Positions 26,004 to 34,997 of a DNA stretch of 64,000 nucleotides are shown one piece after another. Source of the DNA: Sphingopyxis sp. CCNWLW2 (GTDB taxonomy: Bacteria > Pseudomonadota > Alphaproteobacteria > Sphingomonadales > Sphingomonadaceae). Position 1 is the stretch's first letter, and every line of letters begins with the position of its first letter. Location of the stretch: the NCBI RefSeq assembly GCF_037095755.1, contig NZ_JBAWKJ010000004.1, forward strand, positions 1-64,000, in the 5' to 3' direction. Under the pieces are notes generated by a model. The model saw only the letters and a program-made list of their open reading frames with translations, had not been told where the DNA came from and searched no databases. A program made the position numbers and the translations under genes.

Positions 26004-27743
26004 ATGGCCGACTATGATCTGATCATCTGGGGCGGGACCGTGCACGATGGCAGCGGTGACGCTCCGTTCGTGGCAGACGTCGCGGTGAAGGATGGCGTTA
26101 TCGTTCAGGTCGGGACCGTCGAAGGCAGCGCCAGCGAGGAAATCGACGCTGCTGGACGCATCGTGACACCAGGTTTTGTGGACGTGCACACCCATTATGA
26201 TGGACAGATTACCTGGGAAAACCGCCTTGCCCCCTCTTCCGACCATGGTGTCACGACTGTCGTAATGGGCAATTGCGGCGTCGGCTTCGCGCCCGTGCGC
26301 GACGGCGACCAGCAGCTGATGATCAAGCTCATGGAAGGCGTCGAGGATATCCCGGAAGTAGTGATGGCCGAAGGCGTGCCGTTCAACTGGGAAAGCTTCC
26401 CCGACTATCTCGACGCGCTCGACAAGCGCGAGGCCGATATCGATTTCGCGGCGCAATTGCCGCACAGCCCTTTGCGCGTCTACGTCATGGGCCAGCGCGG
26501 CGCCGATCTCGAGCCGCCGACAAAAGCCGATCTAGCCGAAATGCGCCGCCTGACGCGCGAAGCCATTGAGGCGGGCGCCCTCGGCGTGAGCACGTCGCGA
26601 AGCTATACGCACCGGTTCCGCGACGGCCGTCTTGCCCCTTCGGTTTCGACCGAGGATGAGGAAATCCTGACGCTGGCGGAAGGGCTTCGCGATGCCGGCA
26701 CCGGTGTGTTTCAGATGGTCCCGAGCTACGACGCGACGGCGAAGGAGCGGTTCGCGCTGCTCCGCTCCATCGCAGAAACCTCGGGACGCCCGGTGTCCTT
26801 TACCTTCATGCAGACACCGCAGGCGCCCGGCGACTGGCGCGAAACCCTCGCCGACCTCGATCAGGCGAAGGTGGACGGGCTCGATATCCGCGGACAGGTG
26901 ATTCCGAGGCCCACGGGCGGTCTGCTCGGACTCGAGCTTTCGCTTCATCCTTTTTCGCTCAACCCGAGTTTCAAGGAAATCGCAGATATTCCACTCGAGG
27001 ACAAGGTCGCACGCATGCGCGACCCGGAGTTTCGCCGTCGCCTTCTCGCGGAGCAGCCTGAAGATCCGCACGATTTCTTTAAATATGTCGTCTCCGATCT
27101 CGATGCGATGTTCGTACTCGGCAATCCGCCCAACTATAATCCGAGCGACGATGAAAGCATCGCGTCGCGGGCCCGCGCGATGGACGTCGATCCGAAGGAG
27201 CTCATCTACGACGCCCTCCTACAGCGAAACGGTCATGAAGTGCTTTATCGGCCGATGGGCAACGCGGAGGGCGATCGCTTCGAGAGCTCGGGACGCGACC
27301 TGATCAAGCAGGACCGCACCTTCCCCGCGCTGGGCGACGGGGGCGCACATTACAGCATGATCTGCGACGCCGCCTACACAACCTATTTCCTGACCTATTG
27401 GGTGCGGGACGCGAAAGCCGATCGCCGGATCGAGCTACCCTATGCCATCCGCAAGCTCACGTCTGAGCCAGCCCGCGCCGTGGGTCTCAATGACCGCGGC
27501 CTGATCCGCGCCGGCTACAAGGCCGATCTCAACGTGATCGATATCGAGCGCCTTCATCTTTATGCGCCGCAGGCAGCTTACGACCTGCCGGGCGGCGGTC
27601 GCCGACTGACCCAGCGGGCGGACGGATACGAGGCAACAATCGTCAGCGGCGTCGTGACTTACCGAAACGGCCGGTCGAGCGGCGCGCTTCCCGGACGGCT
27701 GGTGCGCGGCGCCAAACCCGCGCCCGTGCGTGCCGCGGCATGA
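26004..27743 (+). CDS. Amidohydrolase (N-acyl-D-amino-acid deacylase-like), copy A
   Basis: 579 residues from the ATG at 26004. The composite amidohydrolase fold opens with [15 protein letters not shown] and shows the metal motif H62-x-H64 in [10 protein letters not shown]91 in [10 protein letters not shown] corresponds to the D-aminoacylase metal-site Cys, and the late Asp lies in [10 protein letters not shown]. Characterised relatives deacylate N-acyl-D-amino acids, but this clade recurs in CoA-dependent degradation clusters without any amino-acid theme, so it may hydrolyse another cyclic amide, lactone or C-C bond. The first ~170 residues are nearly identical to copy B at 49703. Downstream SnoaL and SDR genes follow closely. 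Confidence 0.88.
   Translation: MADYDLIIWGGTVHDGSGDAPFVADVAVKDGVIVQVGTVEGSASEEIDAAGRIVTPGFVDVHTHYDGQITWENRLAPSSDHGVTTVVMGNCGVGFAPVRDGDQQLMIKLMEGVEDIPEVVMAEGVPFNWESFPDYLDALDKREADIDFAAQLPHSPLRVYVMGQRGADLEPPTKADLAEMRRLTREAIEAGALGVSTSRSYTHRFRDGRLAPSVSTEDEEILTLAEGLRDAGTGVFQMVPSYDATAKERFALLRSIAETSGRPVSFTFMQTPQAPGDWRETLADLDQAKVDGLDIRGQVIPRPTGGLLGLELSLHPFSLNPSFKEIADIPLEDKVARMRDPEFRRRLLAEQPEDPHDFFKYVVSDLDAMFVLGNPPNYNPSDDESIASRARAMDVDPKELIYDALLQRNGHEVLYRPMGNAEGDRFESSGRDLIKQDRTFPALGDGGAHYSMICDAAYTTYFLTYWVRDAKADRRIELPYAIRKLTSEPARAVGLNDRGLIRAGYKADLNVIDIERLHLYAPQAAYDLPGGGRRLTQRADGYEATIVSGVVTYRNGRSSGALPGRLVRGAKPAPVRAAA
26286..26338 (+). repeat. 53-bp exact repeat, copy A (within amidohydrolase gene)
   Basis: Identical to 49988-50040. 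It lies in the highly similar 5' part of the two amidohydrolase genes, including synonymous positions, which suggests recent conversion or duplication. Confidence 0.85.
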
Positions 27744-27756
27744 GAGGAAATTCTCC

Positions 27757-28311
27757 GTGACCGACGCCAAGCTCACCGATGAACTTGTTGCCTTCCTCCA
27801 CGAACAGAAGGATCGGGCTGACATCGCCGCATGCCTGCTGCGATACACGCGCGGGGTAGATCGGCACGACCGCGCGTTGATGCTTTCAGCCTATTGGCCC
27901 GACGCCTACGACGAACATGGGGTGGCGGAGGGCGAGCCGGAACCCTTTGTGGATTGGGCGCTCGGCTGGCACGCCGAGAATCAGACCAAGCATCAGCATA
28001 TCATTGCGAACTCGACGATCGATATCGACGGCGATGTCGCGCATGGCGAGAGCTATTATATTTTCTGGGGCGAGAACCGCGAGGGGCCGCCCACACTCGC
28101 ATTTGGCCGCTATGTAGATCGCTACGAAAAGCGCGGCGGCGAATGGCGCATCGCGCATCGCGTCTGCGTCAATGAGCTCAGCGGTCAGTTCGTCGCGCCA
28201 CCTCTCCCGCCCGAGTGGCGCGAGCTTCTGTTCAAGTCGGGTCCAAACCGCCGCGATCCCGGCGATATCTCCTACCTCCGGCCGCTCACGCGCGACCGGC
28301 CGACCGGCTGA
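27757..28311 (+). CDS. SnoaL-like/NTF2-fold protein
   Basis: 184 residues from GTG at 27757 (GAGGAA 7 nt upstream), 13 bp after the amidohydrolase stop. The N-terminal helix DRADIAACLLRYTRGVDRHDRALM and the beta-sheet segment HGESYYIFWG...YVDRYEKRGGEWRIAHR are typical of the SnoaL-like cone fold (cyclases, dehydratases, isomerases). The Asp/His in VDRHD and the His in AHR are the usual pocket residues. A second family member lies at 54597. It may act as a dehydratase or isomerase on a cyclic intermediate. Confidence 0.82.
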   Translation: MTDAKLTDELVAFLHEQKDRADIAACLLRYTRGVDRHDRALMLSAYWPDAYDEHGVAEGEPEPFVDWALGWHAENQTKHQHIIANSTIDIDGDVAHGESYYIFWGENREGPPTLAFGRYVDRYEKRGGEWRIAHRVCVNELSGQFVAPPLPPEWRELLFKSGPNRRDPGDISYLRPLTRDRPTG

Positions 28312-28356
28312 CCTTATCCAAGCCGAACGACAACAATCTCACTCAAAGGAAGTTAT

Positions 28357-29046
28357 ATGAGCTCGCGTAACATCATCGTGACGGGCGGCTTTGGTATATT
28401 GGGCCGCGCGGTCGCAGACGCTTTTGCCGCGCGCGGCGACCGGGTCGCGCGGGTCGATTTCGCGCCCGCCCCCGCGCCCGCCACCGGCAATGGCACCGGC
28501 ATCGACCTGGGCGGCGTCGATCTCACCAATCTCGACGACGCGAAGAAAGCCGTCGCGACCGTTGCAGCTGCCTTTGGATCCGTCGACACCCTCGTCAATA
28601 TCGCAGGCGGATTCACATGGGAAATGCTGGCTGACGGCGGCATGCAGACTTGGAACCGGCTTTACGCCATGAACGCCGCGACATCGGTCAATATGACGCA
28701 GGCCGCGCTTCCGGAACTGGAAAAGGCCGAGGCGGCGCGGATCATCAATATCGGGGCCGCGAGCGCAATCACTGCGGCCGCCGGCATGGGCGGCTATGCG
28801 GCCTCGAAAAGCGCCGTTCACAAACTGACCGAAAGTCTCGCTGCCGAACTCGCGGGCAAGGACATCACCGTGAATGCGGTGCTGCCCAGCATCATCGATA
28901 CGCCGACGAACCGGACCGACATGCCCGACGCCGACTTTGGCGCTTGGGTCCAGCCCGCCGCTATCGCCGACGCAATCCTGTTCCTCGCGTCGCCGGCGTC
29001 GCGCGCAATAACCGGCGCGCTTATCCCCGTCACGCGCGGGGGTTAA
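28357..29046 (+). CDS. SDR-family oxidoreductase (short)
   Basis: 229 residues, at the short end for the family. The cofactor motif is TGGFGILGRA, the acidic residue after beta-2 lies in RVDFAP, and the catalytic YAASKSA is present with Ser in IGAASAI. A low-complexity Ala/Pro/Gly stretch (APAPATGNG) replaces part of the alpha-2 region. The start is preceded by AAAGGAAG. It ends the plus-strand operon with amidohydrolase and SnoaL-like protein, tail-to-tail with the thiolase gene. The substrate is unknown. Confidence 0.85.
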   Translation: MSSRNIIVTGGFGILGRAVADAFAARGDRVARVDFAPAPAPATGNGTGIDLGGVDLTNLDDAKKAVATVAAAFGSVDTLVNIAGGFTWEMLADGGMQTWNRLYAMNAATSVNMTQAALPELEKAEAARIINIGAASAITAAAGMGGYAASKSAVHKLTESLAAELAGKDITVNAVLPSIIDTPTNRTDMPDADFGAWVQPAAIADAILFLASPASRAITGALIPVTRGG

Positions 29047-29048
29047 GC

Positions 29049-30227
29049 TCAAGGAATCTCGAAAAGGGCGGCGGCTCCCATGCCGCCGCCGATGCACATG
29101 GTGACGACGGCGCGGCGGGCCTTGTAGCGTTTCGCTGCGAGAAGCACATGTCCCGTCATGCGCGATCCCGTCATACCGAAAGGATGACCGAGCGCGATCG
29201 CGCCCCCATCGACGTTGAGGCGCTCCTGGGTAATTCCAAGACGGTCGCGGCAATAGAGTGCCTGGCTCGCATACGCTTCGTTGATTTCCCAAAGATCGAT
29301 GTCGTCGACAGTGAGGCCATTGCGCTCGAGAAGTTTCGGCACCGCGAAGACGGGTCCAATGCCCATTTCGTCTGGCTCGCACCCTGCGACCTGCATGCCC
29401 TTGTACAAGCCGAGGATGGGAATTCCGCGGCGCGCGGCCTCGTCGGCATCCATGAGGAGGCAGACGCTGGCGCCGTCTGACAATTGGCTGCAATTGCCCG
29501 CCGTGACCGTACCGCCTTCGAAGAGCGGCCTCAGCTTTGCCAATCCTTCGAACTCGGTACCTGGCCGGTTGCACTCGTCACGGACGAGCGTGACGTCTTC
29601 CTGCCGCTCCACGGCGAGCGACTTGTCGACGACATTGCGGACTGTCGTGATGGGCACGATTTCGTCGTCGAAGAAGCCCGCCTCCTGGGCCGCCGCAGCG
29701 CGGGTCTGGCTCGTCACCGCAAATTCGTCCTGCGCTTCGCGGCTCACGCCATAGCGCTCCGCGACGATGTCGCCGGTCAGATTCATCGGCATGTAAAGTT
29801 CGGGTTTATGTTCTTGGAGCCACTCGTCCTTGTTGCGGAAATTGTTGCGGTGCGGATCGACCAGCGACACCGTCTCGACGCCGCCCGCGATATAGGTGCC
29901 GCCCTCGCCGGCCCGGATCCGCTGGGCTGCAAAAGCGATCGTCTGCAAGCCCGACGAGCATTTCCGATCGAGCGTGACGCCGCAGACGCTGACCGGGAAA
30001 CCGGCGCGCAAAGCCGCTTGCCGTGCGATATTCGATCCGACTGCGCCCTCGCATCGCGCGGATCCCAAAAGCACGTCCTCGATTTCGGCCGGATCGATGC
30101 CCGCCCGCTCGACAGCCGCCGCCAGGACATGCCCCGCAAGGCTCGCACCATGGATATTGTTGAGCGAGCCGCGATGCGCCTTGCCGATGGGCGTTCGCGC
30201 AGTGGCGACAATGGCGGCTTCTTTCAT
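29049..30227 (-). CDS. Thiolase (acetyl-CoA C-acyltransferase type)
   Basis: 392 residues from the ATG at 30227 (MKEAAIVATARTPIGKA). The nucleophilic Cys is C90 in LDRKCSSGLQ, the His lies in GHPFGMTGSR and the second catalytic Cys is C378 in CIGGGMG. It is a complete, degradative-type thiolase that cleaves a 3-oxoacyl-CoA with CoA to acetyl-CoA (or propionyl-CoA) and a shortened acyl-CoA. It is divergent from the enoyl-CoA hydratase gene; operator-like site 6 lies between them. Confidence 0.94.
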   Translation of the reverse strand: MKEAAIVATARTPIGKAHRGSLNNIHGASLAGHVLAAAVERAGIDPAEIEDVLLGSARCEGAVGSNIARQAALRAGFPVSVCGVTLDRKCSSGLQTIAFAAQRIRAGEGGTYIAGGVETVSLVDPHRNNFRNKDEWLQEHKPELYMPMNLTGDIVAERYGVSREAQDEFAVTSQTRAAAAQEAGFFDDEIVPITTVRNVVDKSLAVERQEDVTLVRDECNRPGTEFEGLAKLRPLFEGGTVTAGNCSQLSDGASVCLLMDADEAARRGIPILGLYKGMQVAGCEPDEMGIGPVFAVPKLLERNGLTVDDIDLWEINEAYASQALYCRDRLGITQERLNVDGGAIALGHPFGMTGSRMTGHVLLAAKRYKARRAVVTMCIGGGMGAAALFEIP

Positions 30228-30268
30228 CTTCTGCGTCCCCAAAATTGTACGTCGGCAAAGTCTAGGCG

Positions 30269-30281
30269 GGAGGCGGCCTCC
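30269..30281. promoter_or_regulatory. Perfect inverted repeat GGAGGC-G-GCCTCC
   Basis: A 6-bp-arm palindrome 42 bp upstream of the thiolase start in the divergent region. It could be an operator or part of the thiolase leader hairpin. Confidence 0.3.
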
Positions 30282-30301
30282 ATTCCATGCCCCCGCTCGT
30301 C

Positions 30302-30317
30302 CATCACATTTCCGATG
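30302..30317. promoter_or_regulatory. Putative operator, CATCA-N6-YGATG family, site 6
   Basis: CATCACATTTCCGATG is centred between thiolase (30227, -) and enoyl-CoA hydratase (30406, +), 74 and 88 bp from their starts. Confidence 0.7.
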
Positions 30318-30335
30318 TTTTGGCGTCGCCTTGAC

Positions 30336-30357
30336 CTTGCAGTGGCCGGCCAGCAAG
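30336..30357. promoter_or_regulatory. Inverted repeat around TGGCCGGCCA
   Basis: The perfect 10-bp palindrome TGGCCGGCCA at 30343-30352 is flanked by CTTGC and GCAAG arms with a 2-nt asymmetry. It is about 50 bp upstream of the hydratase start. A TTGACC (-35-like) at 30331 overlaps its left edge. Confidence 0.35.
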
Positions 30358-30405
30358 ACGGACAGCGAGCGGCAAGCGCCGACTTCCAGCCGAGAGGAAA
30401 CCCAG

Positions 30406-31173
30406 ATGATCAGCGTCGATAAGCAGCAGCAAATTGCAATCGTCACGCTCAACCGCCCCCAGACCAAGAACGCCATCACGCACGAGATGCGCGGCGAACT
30501 CTATGGCGCCTTCGAGGCGATTGCGATGGACCCGGACGTCCGCAGCGTCGTCTTGACCGGCGCAGGTGGCGATTTCTGTTCGGGAATGGACGTGAGCGCC
30601 ATGGGCCGCGGCGGAGTAACCGGTTCGATGGACCGCATGCACACGCTCAACCGCATCGCGCGCGCAATTTATTCGATCAAGAAGCCGACCATCGCCGCGG
30701 TTCCCGGCATCTGCGTCGGCGTCGGATTTTCCTATGCACTGGCGTGCGACATCGTCCTCGCCTCCGAGAACGCCAAGTTCGCGGCGATTTTCCGGAACAT
30801 CGGCCTGACGCCCGACGGCGGTCTCGTCTGGCATCTGCGCCAGCTTCTTGGCACGCAGAAGGCCAAGGAACTTGTCTATTCGGGCCGCATCGTGCGCGCC
30901 GACGAAGCAGTCGCGCTGGGCCTTGCCTATGAAAAGGTTGCGGACGACCAGCTTCTCGACCGTGCCGTCGAACTTGCGACAAGCTTCGCAGCCGGACCGA
31001 CGATCGCGATGGGCCTCGCTAAGCGGCAGTTCGATCTCGCCTGGAACAACAGCTTCGAACAATATCTCGATATGGAGGCGACGATGCAGCCGATCGCGAG
31101 CCGCACCGAAGACCATGAAGAAGGTCTCGCCGCCTTCCGCGAGAAGCGCAAGCCTGCCTTCAAGGGCGAATGA
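30406..31173 (+). CDS. Enoyl-CoA hydratase/isomerase (crotonase family)
   Basis: 255 residues from the ATG at 30406, with GAGAGGAAA upstream. The oxyanion-hole segments GAGGDFCSGMDVSAMG and VPGICVGVGFSYALACDIVLA are clear. NIGLTPDGGLVWHL lies where hydratases place their catalytic acid/base, here with Asp. The DUF35 protein begins 4 bp after the stop and the Ltp-type protein follows, which suggests hydration of an enoyl-CoA followed by retro-aldol cleavage. It is first in an eight-gene plus-strand run to 38181. Confidence 0.92.
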   Translation: MISVDKQQQIAIVTLNRPQTKNAITHEMRGELYGAFEAIAMDPDVRSVVLTGAGGDFCSGMDVSAMGRGGVTGSMDRMHTLNRIARAIYSIKKPTIAAVPGICVGVGFSYALACDIVLASENAKFAAIFRNIGLTPDGGLVWHLRQLLGTQKAKELVYSGRIVRADEAVALGLAYEKVADDQLLDRAVELATSFAAGPTIAMGLAKRQFDLAWNNSFEQYLDMEATMQPIASRTEDHEEGLAAFREKRKPAFKGE

Positions 31174-31177
31174 GATC

Positions 31178-31537
31178 ATGCTCGAACCCGAAAATGAATG
31201 GCGGCGACATCTCGAGGATGGCCGCTTCATGATTCAGCGCAGCCCGTCCACCGGCGGCCACGTCTTCTATCCCCGGGTCCTCGAGCCGGGCACCGGCGCG
31301 GTTGACCTCGAGTGGGTGGAGGCCTCCGGCAAGGGTGTCGTCCACGCGGTGACTGTTGTCCGGAAGAAGGACCCCGCCGACAGTTACAATGTCGTCCTCG
31401 TCGACCTCGCCGAAGGGCCGCGGCTGATGAGCCGCATTGACGATATCGATGTCGACAGCGTCCGGATCGGAATGCAGGTCGAAGCGCGCATCGTCGCGGA
31501 GGAAGGCCGGGCTTTGCTGACCTTCGTTCCGGCATGA
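31178..31537 (+). CDS. DUF35/OB-fold acyl-CoA-binding partner protein lacking the zinc ribbon
   Basis: 119 residues. The OB-fold core reads VDLEWVEASGKGVVHAVTVV and later IGMQVEARIVAEEGRALLTFVPA, typical of DUF35 proteins that pair with Ltp-type thiolase-like proteins. The usual N-terminal CxxC...CxxC zinc ribbon is missing: MIQRSPSTGGHVFYPRV stands where cysteines are normally found. Its stop overlaps the start of the Ltp-type gene (ATGA). In actinobacterial sterol degradation a DUF35 domain is required for aldolase activity of Ltp2; the same role is inferred here. Confidence 0.85.
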   Translation: MLEPENEWRRHLEDGRFMIQRSPSTGGHVFYPRVLEPGTGAVDLEWVEASGKGVVHAVTVVRKKDPADSYNVVLVDLAEGPRLMSRIDDIDVDSVRIGMQVEARIVAEEGRALLTFVPA

Positions 31538-32694
31538 GCATGCGTCACGGGTTCCCGCGTGGCCGCGCCGCTATCGTCGGCGCGGCGACCTTCGGCATCG
31601 GCAAATGTCCCGGCGTTGCGGCCGTCGACATGGCAGCCGAAGCAGCCCGGCTTGCATTGGCCGATGCGGGTATCGCTCTCTTTGAAGTCGACGCCCTCTA
31701 TACGTCGGCGCCATATGAAGCGCTTGGCGGGCTCGAACTCGCCGAATATCTGGGCCTGACCCCGCGGGTCACCGATTGCAACCGCACCGGCGGATCTGCC
31801 TTCGAAGTCTACGTCCAGCAAGCCGCATTGGCTCTGGATTCGGGACTGATCGACTGCGCTCTGATCGTTTATGGCTCCAACCCCGCGAGCAATCCGCCCC
31901 CCGGGGTCGGCATGACGCGGCAAAGTCCGTGGGAAGCGCCTTATAGACCGCTCGCTCCGCTTTCTTCTTATGCGCTCGCTGCAAGCCGCCACATGCATCT
32001 TTACGGTACAACGCGGACACACCTTGCCGAGGTCGCAGTCGCAGCACGCGCTTGGGCAGGCCTTAACCCGGAAGCCGCGGTGCGCGACCCGCTGTCGATC
32101 GACGATGTTCTCGGCGCGCGCATGGTTTCGGATCCCTTGTCGGTCCGTGACTGCTGCCTGTTCAACGACGGCGCCGCAGCTGTCGTGCTCGTCCGCGCCG
32201 ACCGGGCCAAAGATACAGCGAAACAGCCAATCCATATCCTCGGCGCAGCGCATGCGGTAACGCACCGGGAGATCAGCTCGATGCCCGATCTCACCGTGAC
32301 GGGGGCCGCCATCTCGGGCCCGCAGGCATTCGCGCAAGCCGGCGTGACGCCCGGAGAGATCGACTTGGCCATGTTGTACGACGCTTTCACGATCACGCCG
32401 ATCCTCTTTTTGGAGGATCTAGGGTTCTGCGCCAAGGGAGACGGCGGGCCTTTCGTGTCGGGCGGCAATATCGCGCCCGGCGGCGGGCTGGCCGTAAACA
32501 CGAATGGCGGCGGCTTGTCGTGCGTGCACCCCGGCATGTACGGACTCTTCCTGCTCGTGGAGGCGGTCCGCCAACTTCGCGGCGAGGCCGGAGCGCGGCA
32601 GATTGGCGGCGCCAAGCTCGCCATTGCCCATGGCAATGGCGGCGTTCTCTCGAGCGAGGCGACCGTCGTACTGGGCACGCGGGAGGTTTTATAA
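31534..32694 (+). CDS. Ltp/SCP-x-type thiolase-like protein (candidate retro-aldolase)
   Basis: 386 residues, thiolase fold. The position of the nucleophilic Cys is occupied by NRTGGSAFEVYVQQA, so the condensing Cys is absent. Family marks are LYDAFTITPILFLEDLGFC, NTNGGGLSCVHPGMYG and the C-terminal HGNGGVLSSEAT. This pattern is that of lipid-transfer-protein thiolases such as Ltp2, which with DUF35 cleave beta-hydroxyacyl-CoA esters of branched steroid side chains by retro-aldol reaction. Overlap by 4 bp with the DUF35 gene supports a complex. That it acts on a tertiary beta-hydroxyacyl-CoA is an inference. Confidence 0.88.
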   Translation: MSMRHGFPRGRAAIVGAATFGIGKCPGVAAVDMAAEAARLALADAGIALFEVDALYTSAPYEALGGLELAEYLGLTPRVTDCNRTGGSAFEVYVQQAALALDSGLIDCALIVYGSNPASNPPPGVGMTRQSPWEAPYRPLAPLSSYALAASRHMHLYGTTRTHLAEVAVAARAWAGLNPEAAVRDPLSIDDVLGARMVSDPLSVRDCCLFNDGAAAVVLVRADRAKDTAKQPIHILGAAHAVTHREISSMPDLTVTGAAISGPQAFAQAGVTPGEIDLAMLYDAFTITPILFLEDLGFCAKGDGGPFVSGGNIAPGGGLAVNTNGGGLSCVHPGMYGLFLLVEAVRQLRGEAGARQIGGAKLAIAHGNGGVLSSEATVVLGTREVL

Positions 32695-32696
32695 CC

Positions 32697-33563
32697 GTGG
32701 CGTCGCCGCCCGTAACGATTCTGCCGATGGCGGGACCATTTGGGGCAGTTGTCGACGGGCTCGATCTTTCGACGCAGCCCGACGAGCGCACAGTCGGCGC
32801 GCTCATCGATGCGTTGCACGATCACCAGATACTCGCGATCCGGGGACAGGCGATCAGTCATGCGGATTATGTTGCCTTCGGGCGACATTGGGGAACGCCG
32901 CTTAGCTTCTTCCTCGCGGCCCATAAGCGCGATGACCATCCCGAGATGATCCGGATCACCAACGCTGCTGCGACGCCCGAGCGCTATCGGGATGGAGCCA
33001 TGCATTGGCATTCGGACAGCAGCTACGAGGATGTTCCGGCTAGCGTGACCCTGCTTTATGGGGCGGAAGTCCCCAGCGTGGGGGGCGAGACGATGATTGC
33101 GAGTTCCGCGCTTGCCTATGATGCGCTCGATGCAAAAATGAAGGACCGGATCGACGGGCTTATGGCTCTTCACTGTCTTGGCGGATCGCCGCCCCTGCCG
33201 GACGAAAAGATACCCTTCATTCCGGAAAGTACGGCGCTGCATGGCATCAAGCGCCACCCGCTCGTCATGCCGCACCCGGTTACCGGGCGCCGCTCGCTTT
33301 TCACGTCGGCTACCGCGTTCGGCATCGACGGAATGGATCGCGACGAAGGCCGCGCATTGATTGCGATGCTGCGCGCGCACATCACCGAGGCGCGCTTCGT
33401 CACGCGGTATAAGGTCGAGGTCGGCGATATTTTTCTCTGGGACAATTACCAGACGCTGCACAGCGCGACGCCGATCGAATATTCGGACGAACCGGGCAAG
33501 CGGCGTCTCCTCTATCGGATCAGTACTAAGGGTACGCCGGCCCTGCGTCCCGGGACCTACTGA
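32697..33563 (+). CDS. TauD/TfdA-family Fe(II)/2-oxoglutarate dioxygenase
   Basis: 288 residues from GTG at 32697, 2 bp after the Ltp stop, with GGGAGG upstream. The metal triad is H105 and D107 in MHWHSDSSYED and H255 in YQTLHSATP. The N-terminal ILPMAGPFGAVVDGLDLS is typical of the family. It is shorter than and divergent from the paralogue at 17225. Physical coupling to hydratase and aldolase genes suggests it hydroxylates a substrate of this route. Likely products are a hydroxylated intermediate, succinate and CO2. Confidence 0.9.
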   Translation: MASPPVTILPMAGPFGAVVDGLDLSTQPDERTVGALIDALHDHQILAIRGQAISHADYVAFGRHWGTPLSFFLAAHKRDDHPEMIRITNAAATPERYRDGAMHWHSDSSYEDVPASVTLLYGAEVPSVGGETMIASSALAYDALDAKMKDRIDGLMALHCLGGSPPLPDEKIPFIPESTALHGIKRHPLVMPHPVTGRRSLFTSATAFGIDGMDRDEGRALIAMLRAHITEARFVTRYKVEVGDIFLWDNYQTLHSATPIEYSDEPGKRRLLYRISTKGTPALRPGTY

Positions 33564-33595
33564 TCTCCCACCCGAGCGGCAGGCTCACCGCAACC

Positions 33596-33611
33596 GATCA
33601 CGAATGCGATC
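33596..33611. promoter_or_regulatory. Weak operator-like site (GATCAC-N4-GCGATC)
   Basis: GATCACGAATGCGATC differs from site 3 at only three of 16 positions and ends 80 bp before the DUF1214 gene. It may be a degenerate member of the family. Confidence 0.35.
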
Positions 33612-33691
33612 AATCGTTCACGGCCTGTTGGGCTGCTGGCCAGCTTGGCGCTGGGCCACCAGAGTGGGGGCTCCACGCAGGAGCGAGAACT

Positions 33692-34864
33692 ATGGAGCGC
33701 TGGTCGAATTACGCCGATTTGCTCAAAGGATGCGAGGAGATGGTCGAACGGCTCGGTCCGCGCCGCGACGAAGCGCTCGAGGCGCGGCTGTTCCAGCAGT
33801 TCGCCATGAACCTTTCGCAGGGTTATTTCCTGCTGTTCCAGTCGACGCCAGAGCATCCCGAGTTCGCGCCGTTCGAAAACTCGGTTTTTCGGGCGCAGCC
33901 GAACCCGGACGCGGTCTATTATTATGCGCCGATCGATAGTGGCGGTACGTACCGCGTAACGGGCGAGCGCGGCAATGCACCCGTTGCGGGGATTGCGATA
34001 GGAAATCGCATCATCGGGATGGATCCGCTGCCGGGCAAGGGGCTCGGGAATGTCGATATCGACGACCTCACGCTTGACGCCGATGGATGCTTCGACCTGA
34101 TCTTTTCTGCCGCGCGGCCCGATGAGTACAGCGGCGACTGGATCGCGTTGCCAACCGATGCCGATTTTCTTCTGCTTCGCCAGTTTTCATACGACTGGGG
34201 CAAGGAGCGCGACGTGCGGATCGCGATCGAGCGGCTCGATGCCCCCGCTGTACGCCCCCCTGACACGGCTTCCGAAATCGATGCCCGCCTGCGGCACCTG
34301 TTCGGCGGCTATGTGCGTAATCTTACGGGCATCTGCCTGGAAGCCGTGCACCGGTGCGCCGAAGGGGGACATATAAACAGCTTCAACCTGACCAGCTTCG
34401 AGGAGCTCGGCAACGGGCAGAGCTGGCCCCAAGCATATTGGGAAACGGTGTACGACATCGACGCGGACGAGGCGCTTTTGATCGAGACCGCTCTTCCGCA
34501 AAATCGCCCCTATTGGAATATCCAGGTCATCGACGCGCTCTGGAACCAGAGCGAATATGTCTACCGCCAATCGAGTCTCAACGGCCTTCAGGCGAAGATC
34601 GATGAAGACGGCCGGTTTCGAGCTATTTTGTCGCACCAGGACCCGGGCATCGCGAACTGGCTGGATACCGGTGGCGATCTCTATGGCATGCTGATCGGCC
34701 GCTGGTATCGCTGCTCCGACCATCCCCTACCGACAGTAAGGAAGATCAAGTTCGCGGACATCGCAGCCGAAGTTCCCGCTTTCGTAGCGAGACTTTCGCC
34801 AGAGGAACGGGGCGTGGACCTTCGCAAACGCCGCATCGGGTCGCAGCTTCGCCGCAAATGGTGA
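33692..34864 (+). CDS. DUF1214 domain-containing protein
   Basis: 390 residues, soluble, no signal peptide seen. The segments [47 protein letters not shown] and [14 protein letters not shown] are recognisable as DUF1214-type beta-rich text. The family is widespread in catabolic clusters of sphingomonads and mycobacteria but has no assigned reaction. It lies between a TauD-type dioxygenase and etfBA with gaps of about 130 bp on either side, each holding a weak operator-like site. I do not assign a function. Confidence 0.75.
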   Translation: MERWSNYADLLKGCEEMVERLGPRRDEALEARLFQQFAMNLSQGYFLLFQSTPEHPEFAPFENSVFRAQPNPDAVYYYAPIDSGGTYRVTGERGNAPVAGIAIGNRIIGMDPLPGKGLGNVDIDDLTLDADGCFDLIFSAARPDEYSGDWIALPTDADFLLLRQFSYDWGKERDVRIAIERLDAPAVRPPDTASEIDARLRHLFGGYVRNLTGICLEAVHRCAEGGHINSFNLTSFEELGNGQSWPQAYWETVYDIDADEALLIETALPQNRPYWNIQVIDALWNQSEYVYRQSSLNGLQAKIDEDGRFRAILSHQDPGIANWLDTGGDLYGMLIGRWYRCSDHPLPTVRKIKFADIAAEVPAFVARLSPEERGVDLRKRRIGSQLRRKW

Positions 34865-34913
34865 CATCGGTTGGGCGCTGCGGGCTTGGGCCGCCAAGCA
34901 GGGCCAGCCGTGC

Positions 34914-34929
34914 TATCGCCTATGTGATG
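34914..34929. promoter_or_regulatory. Weak operator-like site (TATCGC-N4-GTGATG)
   Basis: TATCGCCTATGTGATG has a perfect right half of the CATCAC-N4-GTGATG family and ends 68 bp before the etfB start. Confidence 0.45.
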
Positions 34930-34997
34930 AGCAACGGCACGACTTGCGTCCGCGCTCCAAAGGATTAGCAGCGCCCAAACCCCGAGGGAGAATCGTT

